A stretch of DNA of 64,000 nucleotides, taken from positions 62,001-126,000 of the forward strand of contig JBNKVT010000052.1 in assembly GCA_050299335.1 (NCBI GenBank), in the 5' to 3' direction. The translations under genes were made by a program, and so were the position numbers. The DNA is from JBNKVT01 sp050299335 (lineage in GTDB: Bacteria; Pseudomonadota; Alphaproteobacteria; Rhodobacterales; Rhodobacteraceae). Positions 8,073 through 18,453 of this stretch are shown piece by piece. Below the pieces are notes generated by a model. That model was given only the letters and a program-made list of their open reading frames with translations, had not been told where the DNA came from and made no database searches. Positions within the stretch are counted from its first letter, which is position 1. Every line of letters begins with the position of its first letter.

Positions 8073-10229
8073 TCAATCCGCGACCGGGATCGGCCAACCG
8101 TCACGGGCAGCCTCTATTAACGCGGTGACGTCCTTGGCGGGCACGGCCCGGGAATAGAGAAAACCCTGGCCGTAATCATATCCGGCCGCCCGCACGGCAT
8201 TCAGGATTTCCACCGTTTCGATACCTTCCGCCACCAGTGTCAGGTCGAACTGGCTTCCGAGCGCGGAGACCGAGTGCACGATCTTGTTCGCCGCTTCGTT
8301 CTCTTCCATCGGAATGACAAAGGAACGGTCAAGTTTGAGGGCATCGATTTTCAGCCTCCTGAGATAGCTCAGCCAGGAATAGCCGACACCGAAATCATCG
8401 AGTGCTATGCCAATGCCGGCCCGGCGCAGCTTGCCGATATTTTCTGCCGCCACGTCCAGCTTGTCGATCAGAGAGGTTTCGGAGACCTCGATCCGGAACC
8501 GCCTGGGATCAAAGCCGGTATCGGCGAGACTGGCGAGAACCCTGCCCGGCATTGCGGGATCGCCGAACCCGGCTGTCGAGATGTTGAAATTCAGCGCGAT
8601 TTCCTCGGGCCAGTGACGGGCGACGGCAAGGGCGCGGGTCAGCACCTTGTGGCCGAATTCGCGCTGCAGCCCGAATTGTTCGATCAGCGGAAAGAACTCA
8701 GACGGCGGCACTTGGCCCCGCGTCGGGTGCTGCCAGCGCGCCAGCACCTCGAATGAAACGATCCGGTGCGAGCAGAGATCGACAATGGGCTGGAAATAGG
8801 GCTCGAAGGCGTCCTCCTTCACGGCAACGCGGATCCGGGTTTCCAGTTCCGCCCTTTCGTGCTGGGCGCGGTCGATGTCGTTGGAGAAGATCTCGAAGGT
8901 GCCCAGTCGCCTTTCCTTGACATGGTAGAGCGCCAGATCGGCATGGCGCAGGAGTTCGGACCGGGTCTTGCCATGGTCGGGATGCAGCGAAATCCCGATA
9001 CTGGCGCCGATCTCCAGTGGCGTGTCGTTGAAACGGATCTCGGAACTGATCGATTGCCTCAGGCGCTCGGCAAGGTCCGCACAATATTCCACGACAGGTC
9101 CGGTTCCGCTGCCGACCGCGATAATGCCGAATTCGTCGCCTCCAAGCCGTGCCACGAGATCGGTCGCCGAGGCCATCTCGCGCAGACGGTCGGACACGAC
9201 CCGGATCACGTGATCACCTGCGGAATGGCCATAGGTGTCGTTGACCGGCTTGAACCGGTCGAGATCGATCAAGAGCACACCGAACGGAACGGGTGCGGTC
9301 TTGCCCTCGCCGATGAGCGTGCCGAGGCGCTCGGAAAAGGCGCGGCGGTTCGCGAGTTCCGTCAGCGGATCGAGCAGGGACATGCGTTCGGCAATTTGCT
9401 GTGCAGCTTCGGTCTGGCGCTGGGCACGTTCGAGTTCGGCCAGATGCGTGCGGTGCCGTTCCTCGACCTCGAGCCGCCGCAGTTCCTCCTTTTTCTTCAG
9501 ATCCGTGATGTCGATATCGATCCCGGTCACGCGCAGGATACGTCCGTCCTGATTGCGGGCAAGGACTTTGCCGCGGGAGACGATCCAGATGTAATGGCCT
9601 TCCGCGTGCCGCTCGCGATATTCATGCGAGAAACTGTCTTCGGTACTGTCGACTTTGCTGTTGGCGTCCATCATGCGCTGGTAGTCGTCGGGGTGGAGGC
9701 GGGACTCCCACCCTTCGTGCAGCGTGGAATCGTCAGCGTCGATCGGCAGGCCGCGCAGTTTCTTCCACTCTTCGGAATAGAACCGGTGGCCGGTGCGCGC
9801 GTCATAGTCCCACACGCCTTCGCCGCTGGCGGCGACGGCGAAACGGAAGATGCTTTCGCGATAGGCCAGCTGGTCTTCGCGGGCGCGGGCGCGGCTGATA
9901 TCCTCGATCTGGATGACCCAGTGACGCCCCTCGGGCGGAAAGAACACGGCTGTGACGGTGATCCGGCTCCAGAACAGGCGCCCGTCGGCGGCGGTGAGGC
10001 GGCATTCGCGTTGGCCCGGTTCGCATCGGCCCTTTCCGTTGGTGTCGAGACGGGTTCCGATCACCTTGGATAGATGGGAATCGCAGAGAGGGAAGCACCG
10101 GCGGAAGGCGGCATTGGTTTCGAGAATGCGCATGTCTTCGCTGCAAACGGCCGTCATGTGCGGCAATGCCTCGAAGACCGCGGACAGATCTGGTCCGGGC
10201 CGGTAATGTCCTGGGACAAGCTGGGTCAC
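8073..10229 (-). CDS. PAS-PAS-GGDEF-EAL cyclic-di-GMP signalling protein
   Basis: This 718-residue protein has no membrane segment. Two PAS domains (about 15-140 and 145-265; the second ends in a PAC-type VTGIDIDITDLKKKEELR) are followed by a coiled coil (about 255-300). The GGDEF domain keeps an intact VARLGGDEFGII, so diguanylate cyclase activity is possible. In the EAL domain the signature reads EVL in SFEVLARWQHP, but the other expected residues are present: N in ALNFNIS, E in SETSLID, DDFGVGYSWL, the lysine in DALKLDRSF, AEGIE and YGQGF. It may therefore be bifunctional, with soluble input through PAS. The start is GTG 10229. It is convergent with pyc and directly downstream of aceA on the same strand, but the 213-bp gap with a strong hairpin suggests separate transcription. 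Confidence 0.93.
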   Translation of the reverse strand: MTQLVPGHYRPGPDLSAVFEALPHMTAVCSEDMRILETNAAFRRCFPLCDSHLSKVIGTRLDTNGKGRCEPGQRECRLTAADGRLFWSRITVTAVFFPPEGRHWVIQIEDISRARAREDQLAYRESIFRFAVAASGEGVWDYDARTGHRFYSEEWKKLRGLPIDADDSTLHEGWESRLHPDDYQRMMDANSKVDSTEDSFSHEYRERHAEGHYIWIVSRGKVLARNQDGRILRVTGIDIDITDLKKKEELRRLEVEERHRTHLAELERAQRQTEAAQQIAERMSLLDPLTELANRRAFSERLGTLIGEGKTAPVPFGVLLIDLDRFKPVNDTYGHSAGDHVIRVVSDRLREMASATDLVARLGGDEFGIIAVGSGTGPVVEYCADLAERLRQSISSEIRFNDTPLEIGASIGISLHPDHGKTRSELLRHADLALYHVKERRLGTFEIFSNDIDRAQHERAELETRIRVAVKEDAFEPYFQPIVDLCSHRIVSFEVLARWQHPTRGQVPPSEFFPLIEQFGLQREFGHKVLTRALAVARHWPEEIALNFNISTAGFGDPAMPGRVLASLADTGFDPRRFRIEVSETSLIDKLDVAAENIGKLRRAGIGIALDDFGVGYSWLSYLRRLKIDALKLDRSFVIPMEENEAANKIVHSVSALGSQFDLTLVAEGIETVEILNAVRAAGYDYGQGFLYSRAVPAKDVTALIEAARDGWPIPVAD

Positions 10230-10367
10230 GTCTGCTCACTCGTTCCTGCTATGCGAAACCCTAGGAAAAAGCCGTTAACAAATGGATAAGAAGGGCCGGA
10301 AATTTCCCCGATCTTTAAAGGTTCCAGCAGTACCCTGAGCCTGACCGGATGCCTCCACGCATAACGA

Positions 10368-10402
10368 CCCGGGCCCGCCGGTTGGGGATCGGCGGGCCCG
10401 GG
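10368..10402 (-). terminator. Strong GC-rich stem-loop after aceA
   Basis: CCCGGGCCCGCCG and its perfect 13-bp complement are separated by 9 bases, 40 bp beyond the aceA stop. No U-tract follows on the minus strand, so it is a terminator-like or RNA-stabilising hairpin rather than a canonical intrinsic terminator. Confidence 0.55.
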
Positions 10403-10442
10403 GGATCAGGAAGGTTCAGCCTTCAACCAGCCGCGCGCTGGA

Positions 10443-11744
<1,302 letters not shown>

Positions 11745-11762
11745 GTGAATAGTCCTTTCAGA

Positions 11763-11999
11763 TCAGGCCGTTGCCAGCCGCTTGACGAAGGTACCGGCAT
11801 AGAGTTTCTCTCCGCCGAACAGCGTTTGGTTTTCCGTCCCCTGACTGACGAGACATGCCGAATGCGGAACGATCCGCCCGGCGATGCTGAATCCGGCCGC
11901 CGCCAGTCCCGAGCTGTGAAAGGCGCTCAGGATTTCGGAAGGGCTGCGGCCGAAGAAGGTGATCCCTTCCTCATTGTTATGATGCGTGTCGAAAGCCAT
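11763..11999 (-). CDS. Small protein of unknown function, co-transcribed with aceA
   Basis: This 78-residue protein is read from ATG 11999 and ends 18 bp before aceA. It is neutral, with no membrane segment or signal peptide and two cysteine/histidine-bearing stretches (HSACLVSQG and DTHHNNEE). I recognise no family. Its position directly between the regulator's operator region and isocitrate lyase makes it the first gene of the aceA transcript. It could therefore modulate the shunt or simply be a conserved leader gene. The N-terminal FFGRSPSEILSAF and the hydrophobic middle suggest a folded alpha/beta protein rather than a leader peptide. Confidence 0.75.
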   Translation of the reverse strand: MAFDTHHNNEEGITFFGRSPSEILSAFHSSGLAAAGFSIAGRIVPHSACLVSQGTENQTLFGGEKLYAGTFVKRLATA

Positions 12000-12027
12000 C
12001 TCTAAGCTCCATGTTTCGGTGTCTGGT

Positions 12028-12042
12028 TGTAAAATACTTACA
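12028..12042. promoter_or_regulatory. Inverted repeat TGTAA-N5-TTACA, candidate RamB operator
   Basis: TGTAAAATACTTACA is a perfect 5-bp-arm palindrome lying 29 bp upstream of the 78-residue gene's start, in the divergent region between aceA's operon and the ScfR-type regulator. ScfR/RamB proteins bind AT-rich TTTGCAAA-like repeats, so this is a plausible operator for the aceA direction. Confidence 0.5.
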
Positions 12043-12095
12043 CAAGCATGGTTGACACAAGGTGAATTCGCTTTCCGGGACGTATGAGGCGTGGT

Positions 12096-12139
12096 ATGTT
12101 TACAGGTGAATTCACGACTCTTGTAAAGATTGTAAACAT
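12096..12139. promoter_or_regulatory. Inverted repeat ATGTTTACA...TGTAAACAT, candidate autoregulatory operator
   Basis: Perfect 9-bp arms at 12096-12104 and 12131-12139 are separated by 26 bp, with a further TTGTAAA at 12121-12127. The right arm overlaps the regulator's own start codon (ATG 12138). Binding there would block transcription or translation initiation of the regulator gene, as expected for autorepression. Confidence 0.55.
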
Positions 12140-13499
12140 GACTGACGAAATCCCGCAGATCGGCGGCCGCATCCGCCAGTTGCGCCGGCAGGCGAAGCTC
12201 AGCCAGGCCGCCCTGGCGCGTGAGCTCGACATCTCGTCCAGCTATCTGAACCTCATCGAGCACAACCAGCGGAACCTGACCGTGCCGCTGCTGCTGAAAC
12301 TGGCGCGGCGTTTCGGGATCGATATCAGCGACCTGACCGCCAATGACGAGGCGCAGCTGACCGGCGACCTGATGCAGGTCTTTTCCGCTGAACTCTTTGA
12401 CGATCTCGACGTCACCAACCACGATATCCGCGAGCTCGCCAACACCCACCCGACCGTCGCCCGCGCTGTCGTGCGGCTCCATGACCGGCTGATGATGGCG
12501 GCCACCACGGCGGCGGCCAATGACGATGGCAGCGAAACCAGGCTGGCCAGCGAACAGGTCTCGGATTTCCTCCAGATCCAGGGCAACTATTTCGACCCTC
12601 TGGAAAAGGTCGCCGAACGGGTCAGCCGCGATCTTGGCCCGCCGCCGCTCGGGTCCGAACAGCTGATGGCCTATCTCTCCAACGTCTTCGGCGTCTTCGT
12701 CCGCATCGAACCCGACCCCGACGCGCCACCCGTCCGCTTCGACGAGGCCCGCTCGGTCCTGCATGTCTCCGAGACCCTGCCCCGCGAAACCCGCCTCTTC
12801 GCCATCGCCCGCTGCGTCGCCCGGCACGCCGCCGAACAGGAGGTCGAAACGATCCTCGAAGAGGCGCAGTTCTCGCAGGCCTCCGTCTCCGATCTCGCCA
12901 CCTCCGCCCTGCAATCCTACGTCGCCGGCGCCATCGTCCTGCCCTATTCACCGTTCCTGCAGGCCGCCGAGGAAAGGAAATACGACGTCGACCGCCTCGC
13001 CCGCCAGTTCGGCGTCAGTTTCGAGCAGGTCTGCCACCGCCTCACCACCCTGCAACGCCCCGGCGCGCGCGGCGTGCCCTTCCACCTGATCCGCACCGAC
13101 ATCGCCGGCAACATCTCGAAACGCTTCTCGATCTCGGGCATCCGCATCCCGCGTTATGGCGGCGCCTGTCCGCGCTGGAACGTCTACGAGGCCTTCATGC
13201 AGCCCGGGCGGATCACCACCCAGATCTCGCGGATGCCCGACGGCAAACGATTCTTCTGCATCGCCCGGACGCTGGAAAAGGGCGAAAGCCGCTATAACGG
13301 CGCGGTCCGGCACATGTCCATCGGCCTCGGCTGCGCGCTGCCGGATGCGCAGCGGCTGGTCTACGCTCAAGGCGTCGAACTGGAGAACCCCTCGCTGATC
13401 ACCGAGGTTGGTGTCTCCTGCCGCATCTGCCCCCGCCGCGACTGCGCCGTCCGGGCCTTCCCGGCGCTGGGCGAACCGGCCGAAGAGGCCGAGGCCTGA
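12138..13499 (+). CDS. ramB: Short-chain fatty acyl-CoA regulator, RamB/ScfR family
   Basis: This 453-residue protein has an N-terminal XRE helix-turn-helix (about residues 8-65: GGRIRQLRRQAKLSQAALAR, then DISSSYLNLIEHNQRNLT). A ScfR-type middle domain follows (DFLQIQGNYFDPLEKVAERVSR). The C-terminal DUF2083 region ends with a cysteine cluster (VSCRICPRRDCAVRAFP). Relatives include PccR of Rhodobacter sphaeroides and RamB of Paracoccus, which sense acyl-CoA status and control propionate or acetate assimilation. Divergence from isocitrate lyase points to the glyoxylate shunt as target. I chose ATG 12138 because the HTH follows directly; upstream in-frame codons read through the operator. The cysteine cluster might bind a metal or Fe-S cluster, which is inference. 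Confidence 0.92.
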   Translation: MTDEIPQIGGRIRQLRRQAKLSQAALARELDISSSYLNLIEHNQRNLTVPLLLKLARRFGIDISDLTANDEAQLTGDLMQVFSAELFDDLDVTNHDIRELANTHPTVARAVVRLHDRLMMAATTAAANDDGSETRLASEQVSDFLQIQGNYFDPLEKVAERVSRDLGPPPLGSEQLMAYLSNVFGVFVRIEPDPDAPPVRFDEARSVLHVSETLPRETRLFAIARCVARHAAEQEVETILEEAQFSQASVSDLATSALQSYVAGAIVLPYSPFLQAAEERKYDVDRLARQFGVSFEQVCHRLTTLQRPGARGVPFHLIRTDIAGNISKRFSISGIRIPRYGGACPRWNVYEAFMQPGRITTQISRMPDGKRFFCIARTLEKGESRYNGAVRHMSIGLGCALPDAQRLVYAQGVELENPSLITEVGVSCRICPRRDCAVRAFPALGEPAEEAEA

Positions 13500-13555
13500 G
13501 ACCCGGAGGCGGGGGTCGGCCCTCACCGGGTCGTCAGACGCAAGGCCGCGTACGG

Positions 13556-14725
13556 TCAGGACAGGGCACCGTTCCCGGATGGTCCGCCCGCCTCCGGTCC
13601 GCCGCGCCGGGTCACCCTATCCATGAAACGCCGGTCGATCCTGTCCTTGAGGTGCCAGACTGCCGCCCCCGAAACCGTCAGGCCCCATTTCTCGCCCACG
13701 GCCCGCCTGTCGCCCAGCGAGACCAGTTTCAGATAGTCGCGCTGAGGCCGGTATGGCGTCATACGGTCTCCTGTCGCCGCCGCCCGAATATTGGCAAACA
13801 GTACCGGTGCGGCGCGTACCGCAAAGACCCCCGCGCGGGGCCGGGGATCGTGGGACAGATAGGCGGCGTCCCCGACGGCAAAGACATGAGCGTGCGTGAC
13901 CGATTGCAGCGTCTCGCCGACTGTGATCGACCCGCCCGTCAGGTCCAGCCCAGTTCCGGCCAGCCATGGGGCAGGGGCGCCGCCCGTGGCCAGCGCCAGA
14001 AACCCAGCCCGAACGCCGGTGCCGTCATCGCCGGTCAGAGTGCCTCCCGCATAGGACCGCGCCTCGAACCCCGTCCGTAGACTGATCCCGGCCCGGTCAA
14101 GCGCCGCGCGCAGCGGCCTGGCCAGCACCGGATCGCCGCTCAAGATATCGTTCTCGCACTCGAACAGCTGTACCGCCGCCGGTTCCGCATTTGCGCCGCG
14201 CAGCCGGTGCGCCATAGCCAGCGCCAGTTCGACCCCGCCGACCCCGCCGCCGATCACCCCGGCACTTGCCGCACCGCCATCGTCCGCCGCGGCCGCAAAC
14301 CGCTCCCAGGCCGTGGCAAACTCATGCAGGGGCCGGACCGGCATCATCTCCGCCGCGCCCGGGATGTCCGGCGGTACCGGTGAGACCCCGCTATTGACCG
14401 AGACCATATCGAAAGAGACAGGCGCCCCTTCCGCCAGCATCGCCACCCGCTTGTCGGGATCAAGCCCCGTCACCCGGTCGAGGATGAGCCGCGCACCGGC
14501 GAAACGGGCCAGCCGGACAAGATCGATCTCCAGCTCGTCCAGCCGGTAGTGCCCGGCCACCAGCCCCGGCAGCATCCCGGTATAGGCCGCCCTCGGTCCC
14601 GGATTGACCAGCGTCAGCCGGATGCCGGGCAGGGGGGACTTGCCCCACATTTTCAGCAGCAGCGCATGGGCATGGCCACCGCCGATCAGCAGCACATCGC
14701 GGGTCGGAGGAAAGGAACGCGCCAT
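13556..14725 (-). CDS. FAD-dependent pyridine nucleotide-disulphide oxidoreductase (NDH-2/SelD-associated type)
   Basis: This 389-residue flavoprotein starts at ATG 14725. DVLLIGGGHAHALLLKMWG is the ADP-binding loop of the variant found in type II NADH dehydrogenase-like proteins and at the N-terminus of some selenide-water dikinases. ASAGVIGGGVGGVELALAMA is the second (NAD(P)H) nucleotide-binding loop, and HVFAVGDAAYL is the FAD-contact motif near the C-terminus. No CxxC disulphide pair is visible. There is no transmembrane helix or SelD domain, so it is probably a soluble or peripheral NADH:quinone-type oxidoreductase. The substrate is not predictable. It converges with the regulator gene across a 56-bp gap. 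Confidence 0.85.
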   Translation of the reverse strand: MARSFPPTRDVLLIGGGHAHALLLKMWGKSPLPGIRLTLVNPGPRAAYTGMLPGLVAGHYRLDELEIDLVRLARFAGARLILDRVTGLDPDKRVAMLAEGAPVSFDMVSVNSGVSPVPPDIPGAAEMMPVRPLHEFATAWERFAAAADDGGAASAGVIGGGVGGVELALAMAHRLRGANAEPAAVQLFECENDILSGDPVLARPLRAALDRAGISLRTGFEARSYAGGTLTGDDGTGVRAGFLALATGGAPAPWLAGTGLDLTGGSITVGETLQSVTHAHVFAVGDAAYLSHDPRPRAGVFAVRAAPVLFANIRAAATGDRMTPYRPQRDYLKLVSLGDRRAVGEKWGLTVSGAAVWHLKDRIDRRFMDRVTRRGGPEAGGPSGNGALS

Positions 14726-14833
14726 GATGCAGACTTCGCCGGAGATCGCCGTCCATGGCAAGCGGAATGCGACAGCGCGCCGCCCCGATGCGTCGATCCC
14801 GCCCATCCGGCGACCCGCGCGCGCCTGGAAAAA

Positions 14834-14879
14834 CCGAAATCTTTCAAAGATTTCGGCCGCTTTCTTCAAAAGAAAGCGG
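14834..14879. repeat. Two abutting 23-bp palindromes
   Basis: 14834-14856 is CCGAAATCTTT-C-AAAGATTTCGG and 14857-14879 is CCGCTTTCTT-CAA-AAGAAAGCGG. Both are perfect inverted repeats placed back to back in the gap between mfd and the FAD oxidoreductase. They may act as a terminator or RNA-stabiliser for mfd transcripts, or be a REP-type element. Confidence 0.75.
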
Positions 14880-14932
14880 GTCCTTTCTCGCCCCCGGCTA
14901 TCGTAAGGCGGATGCAAGGTCGCGACTGCAGA

Positions 14933-17900
14933 TCATCCCTGCCTGGCCATCTCCGCCAGATCCCGCGCCACCGCGAAGGCGCCGCGCACCCGGTCCGAGG
15001 CCTTGGTCCAGTCGCGCCGCACCACGATCCTGTTGTCCTTGACCTTTGCCAATCCCTTCTGGGCATGGATGAATTCCACCAGCCCGGCCGGATTGGCGAA
15101 CCTGTCCTTGTGGAACTGCACCACCGCCCCCTTCGGCCCCCCGTCCAGCTTGGCGATCCCGGCCTTGCGGCACATGCCTTTGATCCGCACGATATTGAGA
15201 AGCGTATTGACCTCCTTCGGCAGTTTCCCGAACCGGTCGATCAGCTCGGCTGCGAAGCCTTCCAGCTCCACCTTGCCATCGAGCCCCGACAGCCGCCGGT
15301 AGAGCCCCAGCCTGACATCCAGATCGGGCACATAGGCCTCGGGAATCAGCACCGGCACCCCGAGATTGATCTGCGGCGCCCAGGTCTCGTCCGCGTCGCT
15401 CAAGCCCTCCAGCGCCCCCGCCTTCATCTTGGCAATCGCCTCTTCCAGCATCTCCTGGTACAGTTCGTAGCCAACTTCGCGCACATGCCCCGATTGCTCG
15501 TCGCCCAACAGGTTCCCGGCCCCGCGAATATCGAGGTCCTGCGACGCCAGCGAGAACCCGGCCCCGAGGCTATCCAGCGACCCCAGCACCCGCAGCCGCT
15601 TCTCCGCCCCATCGGTCAGCTTCAGGCGCGGCTTCGTCGTCATGTAGGCATAGGCTCTGATCTTCGACCGACCGACCCGTCCCCTGATCTGGTAGAGCTG
15701 CGCGAGGCCGAACATGTCCGCCCGGTGCACCACCAGCGTGTTCGCCGTCGGGATATCGAGGCCGCTTTCGACAATCGTCGTCGCCAAGAGCACATCATAC
15801 TGCCCGTCATAAAACGCATTCATCCGGTCATCGAGCTCGCCCGCCGCCATCTGCCCATGGGCGACCACGAAGGACACTTCCGGCACCTGTTCGCGCAGGA
15901 ACTCCTCGATCTCGGCGATATCCGAGATACGCGGCACCACGTAAAACGCCTGTCCGCCCCGGTAGCGTTCGCGCAACAGCGCCTCGCGGATCGTCACCGC
16001 GTCGAACTCCGAGACATAGGTGCGGATCGAAAGGCGATCCACCGGAGGCGTCCCGATCAGCGACAGGTCCCGCACTCCTGACAACGCCAGTTGCAGCGTC
16101 CGGGGGATCGGCGTCGCGGTCAGGGTCAGGACGTGGATTTCCGAGCGCAGTTCCTTCAGGCGCTCCTTATGCGTCACCCCGAATTTCTGTTCCTCGTCGA
16201 CAACGATCATCCCCAGATCGGCAAACTTCACGTTCTTGGCCAGAAGCGCATGGGTCCCGATCACGATATCGATCTCGCCCGACGCCAGCCCGGCCCGCGT
16301 CTCGTTCGCCTCCTTCGTCGAGACAAACCGCGACAATTGCCGCACCTTCACCGGCAACCCCCGGAACCGCTCGCGGAAGCTTTGAAAATGCTGCCGCGAC
16401 AGCAGCGTCGTCGGCGCAATGACCGCCACCTGCGTCCCGCTCATTGCCGCCACGAAGGCCGCCCTCAGCGCCACCTCGGTCTTCCCAAATCCGACATCGC
16501 CGCAGACCAGCCGGTCCATCGGCTTGCCGCTCGCCATATCGCTCAGCACATCTTCGATGGCGTTCAGCTGGTCGTCGGTTTCCTGATAGGGAAACCGGGC
16601 GCAGAACTCGTCATAGGCGTGATCCGGAGGCAGCAGCTTTGGCGCCGTCCGCAAGGCCCGCTCGGCGGCAATCCGGATCAGCTTGTCGGCAATCTCGCGG
16701 ATCCGTTCCTTCAGCTTCGCCTTCTTCGCCTGCCAGGCCCCGCCGCCCAGCCGGTCCAGAAGCCCTTCCTCGTGCCCGTAGCGGGACAGAAGCTCGATAT
16801 TCTCCACCGGCAGGAACAGCCGGTCCCCCCCGGCATATTCCAGCGCGATACATTCATGCGGCGCCCCCATCGCCGTGATGGTCTCAAGCCCCGTATACCG
16901 TCCGATCCCGTGCTCGATATGCACGATCAGGTCGCCGGGCGAGAGGCTCGTCGCCTCGGTCAGGAAATTTTCGGCCCGGCGCCGTTTCCTCGGGGCGCGG
17001 ATCAGCCGGTCGCCGAGCACATCCTGCTCGGAAATCACCGTCACGCCGCGCGCCTCGAACCCGGTTTCCAGCGCCCAGACGGCCAGATAGACCTGGCCCT
17101 TGCCCGCGACCTCCTGCCAATTCGCAACGGTTTTCACCCCGTCGATCCCGTCATCCGCCAGCAGATGCTCCATCCGCTCCCGTGAGCCCCCGGAATAGGC
17201 GGCAATCACCACATTCCCGCCCTTCAGCCGGTCGCGCACATGGCCCGCCAGCGCCCCGAAGAGGCTGACCTCTTCCAACTGCCGCTCCGGCGCGAAATTC
17301 CGTCCGATCCGGCCCCCGGCGTCGATCACCCCCGGCCCCGAGGGCTGCGGCAGCGGCGACAGCGCCCGCACCTTCCGCCCCTTCAAAGCGGCCTCCCACC
17401 CCGCCTCATCCAGATAGAGCGCCGCCACCGGTACCGGCTTGTAAACCGTATCCAGCCGCGCCTTCTCCTTCAGCGCCGCCTCGCGGGCCCGGTACTGGTC
17501 CAGAACTGAGTCGTACCGCGCCTCGCGGGCCGGTTCGATCCGGTCATCCAGCACCACGGGACGGCCGGGGAGGTAGTCGAACAGCGTTTCCATCCGTTCG
17601 TGGAAATACGCTACCCAATGCTCGACGCCTTGATGTTTCCGCCCGGCACTCACTGCCTCATACAAGGGATCATCCGTCCCGACGGCGCCAAACTCCTGAC
17701 GGTAATTCTGCCGGAAGCGCTGGATCGAGGCCTCGTCCAGAATGACCTCCGACGCTGGCGCAAGCTCCACCCGACCCACGGCTTCAATCGTCCTCTGCGA
17801 CCCCGCATCGAACCGCCGCGCGGCATCGAGCACGTCGCCGAACAGATCCAGCCGCACCGGGCTCTCCCACCCCGGCGGGAAAATGTCGATCAGCCCGCCG

Positions 17901-18403
17901 CGAATGGCGAAATCCCCCGGTTCGGTCACCGTCGGTGCCTGGGCATAGCCCATTCGGGCCAGGAAGCCGCGGAGGGCCTCCACATCGATCTGCTTGCCCA
18001 CCTCGGCGGTGAAACTCGCCGCAGCCACCGTCTCGCTTGGCGGAACCTTTTGCGTCGCGGCATTCAGCGTCGTCAGCACCACAGCAGGCCGGTCGAACCC
18101 CTCGGCCAGGGTCGCCAGCACCGCCATCCGCGCCGCAGAGATATCCGCCGCCGGCGATACACGGTCATAGGGCACGCAATCCCAGGCCGGGAAATCCAAC
18201 ACCGGCAGATCGGGGGCGACAAATTCCAGCGCCATACGCAAGGCCGCCATCCGTCCGGCATCCCGGGCCACATGGCAGACCGGCCCTCCGGCCTCGCGCA
18301 CCCATTCGGCCAGAAGGACCGCGTCGAACCCCTCGGGCGCCCCGCCGACCGAGACGCGTCCCGCATCCGATCCGGATGTTCTTGTGGAAACTGGCTGGTT
18401 CAT
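14933..18403 (-). CDS. mfd: Transcription-repair coupling factor
   Basis: This 1156-residue SF2 translocase removes stalled RNA polymerase and recruits UvrA to lesions. The N-terminal UvrB-homology region is followed by the RNA-polymerase-interacting CarD-like domain (DLIVHIEHGIGRYTGLE). The helicase core has Walker A GDVGFGKTEVALRAAF (about residue 635), DEEQKFGVTHKERLK (motif II), TATPIPRTLQLAL (motif III) and QIRGRVGRS (motif VI). The C-terminal TRCF domain ends the protein. The full length is typical. It starts at ATG 18403, with a separate four-helix membrane protein gene 50 bp upstream on the same strand. Confidence 0.98.
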   Translation of the reverse strand: MNQPVSTRTSGSDAGRVSVGGAPEGFDAVLLAEWVREAGGPVCHVARDAGRMAALRMALEFVAPDLPVLDFPAWDCVPYDRVSPAADISAARMAVLATLAEGFDRPAVVLTTLNAATQKVPPSETVAAASFTAEVGKQIDVEALRGFLARMGYAQAPTVTEPGDFAIRGGLIDIFPPGWESPVRLDLFGDVLDAARRFDAGSQRTIEAVGRVELAPASEVILDEASIQRFRQNYRQEFGAVGTDDPLYEAVSAGRKHQGVEHWVAYFHERMETLFDYLPGRPVVLDDRIEPAREARYDSVLDQYRAREAALKEKARLDTVYKPVPVAALYLDEAGWEAALKGRKVRALSPLPQPSGPGVIDAGGRIGRNFAPERQLEEVSLFGALAGHVRDRLKGGNVVIAAYSGGSRERMEHLLADDGIDGVKTVANWQEVAGKGQVYLAVWALETGFEARGVTVISEQDVLGDRLIRAPRKRRRAENFLTEATSLSPGDLIVHIEHGIGRYTGLETITAMGAPHECIALEYAGGDRLFLPVENIELLSRYGHEEGLLDRLGGGAWQAKKAKLKERIREIADKLIRIAAERALRTAPKLLPPDHAYDEFCARFPYQETDDQLNAIEDVLSDMASGKPMDRLVCGDVGFGKTEVALRAAFVAAMSGTQVAVIAPTTLLSRQHFQSFRERFRGLPVKVRQLSRFVSTKEANETRAGLASGEIDIVIGTHALLAKNVKFADLGMIVVDEEQKFGVTHKERLKELRSEIHVLTLTATPIPRTLQLALSGVRDLSLIGTPPVDRLSIRTYVSEFDAVTIREALLRERYRGGQAFYVVPRISDIAEIEEFLREQVPEVSFVVAHGQMAAGELDDRMNAFYDGQYDVLLATTIVESGLDIPTANTLVVHRADMFGLAQLYQIRGRVGRSKIRAYAYMTTKPRLKLTDGAEKRLRVLGSLDSLGAGFSLASQDLDIRGAGNLLGDEQSGHVREVGYELYQEMLEEAIAKMKAGALEGLSDADETWAPQINLGVPVLIPEAYVPDLDVRLGLYRRLSGLDGKVELEGFAAELIDRFGKLPKEVNTLLNIVRIKGMCRKAGIAKLDGGPKGAVVQFHKDRFANPAGLVEFIHAQKGLAKVKDNRIVVRRDWTKASDRVRGAFAVARDLAEMARQG

Positions 18404-18453
18404 CCGCCGCAGGTAGCCCAGTCACGGAGAGGGAACAAGTCCCCGCATCCGCC

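Noticed and set aside
11763..12914. 383-codon minus-strand frame covering the 78-residue gene and part of ramB
   Set aside because: Only the last 78 codons lie outside the regulator gene and look real; the rest is antisense to ramB, so the shorter start at 11999 was used.
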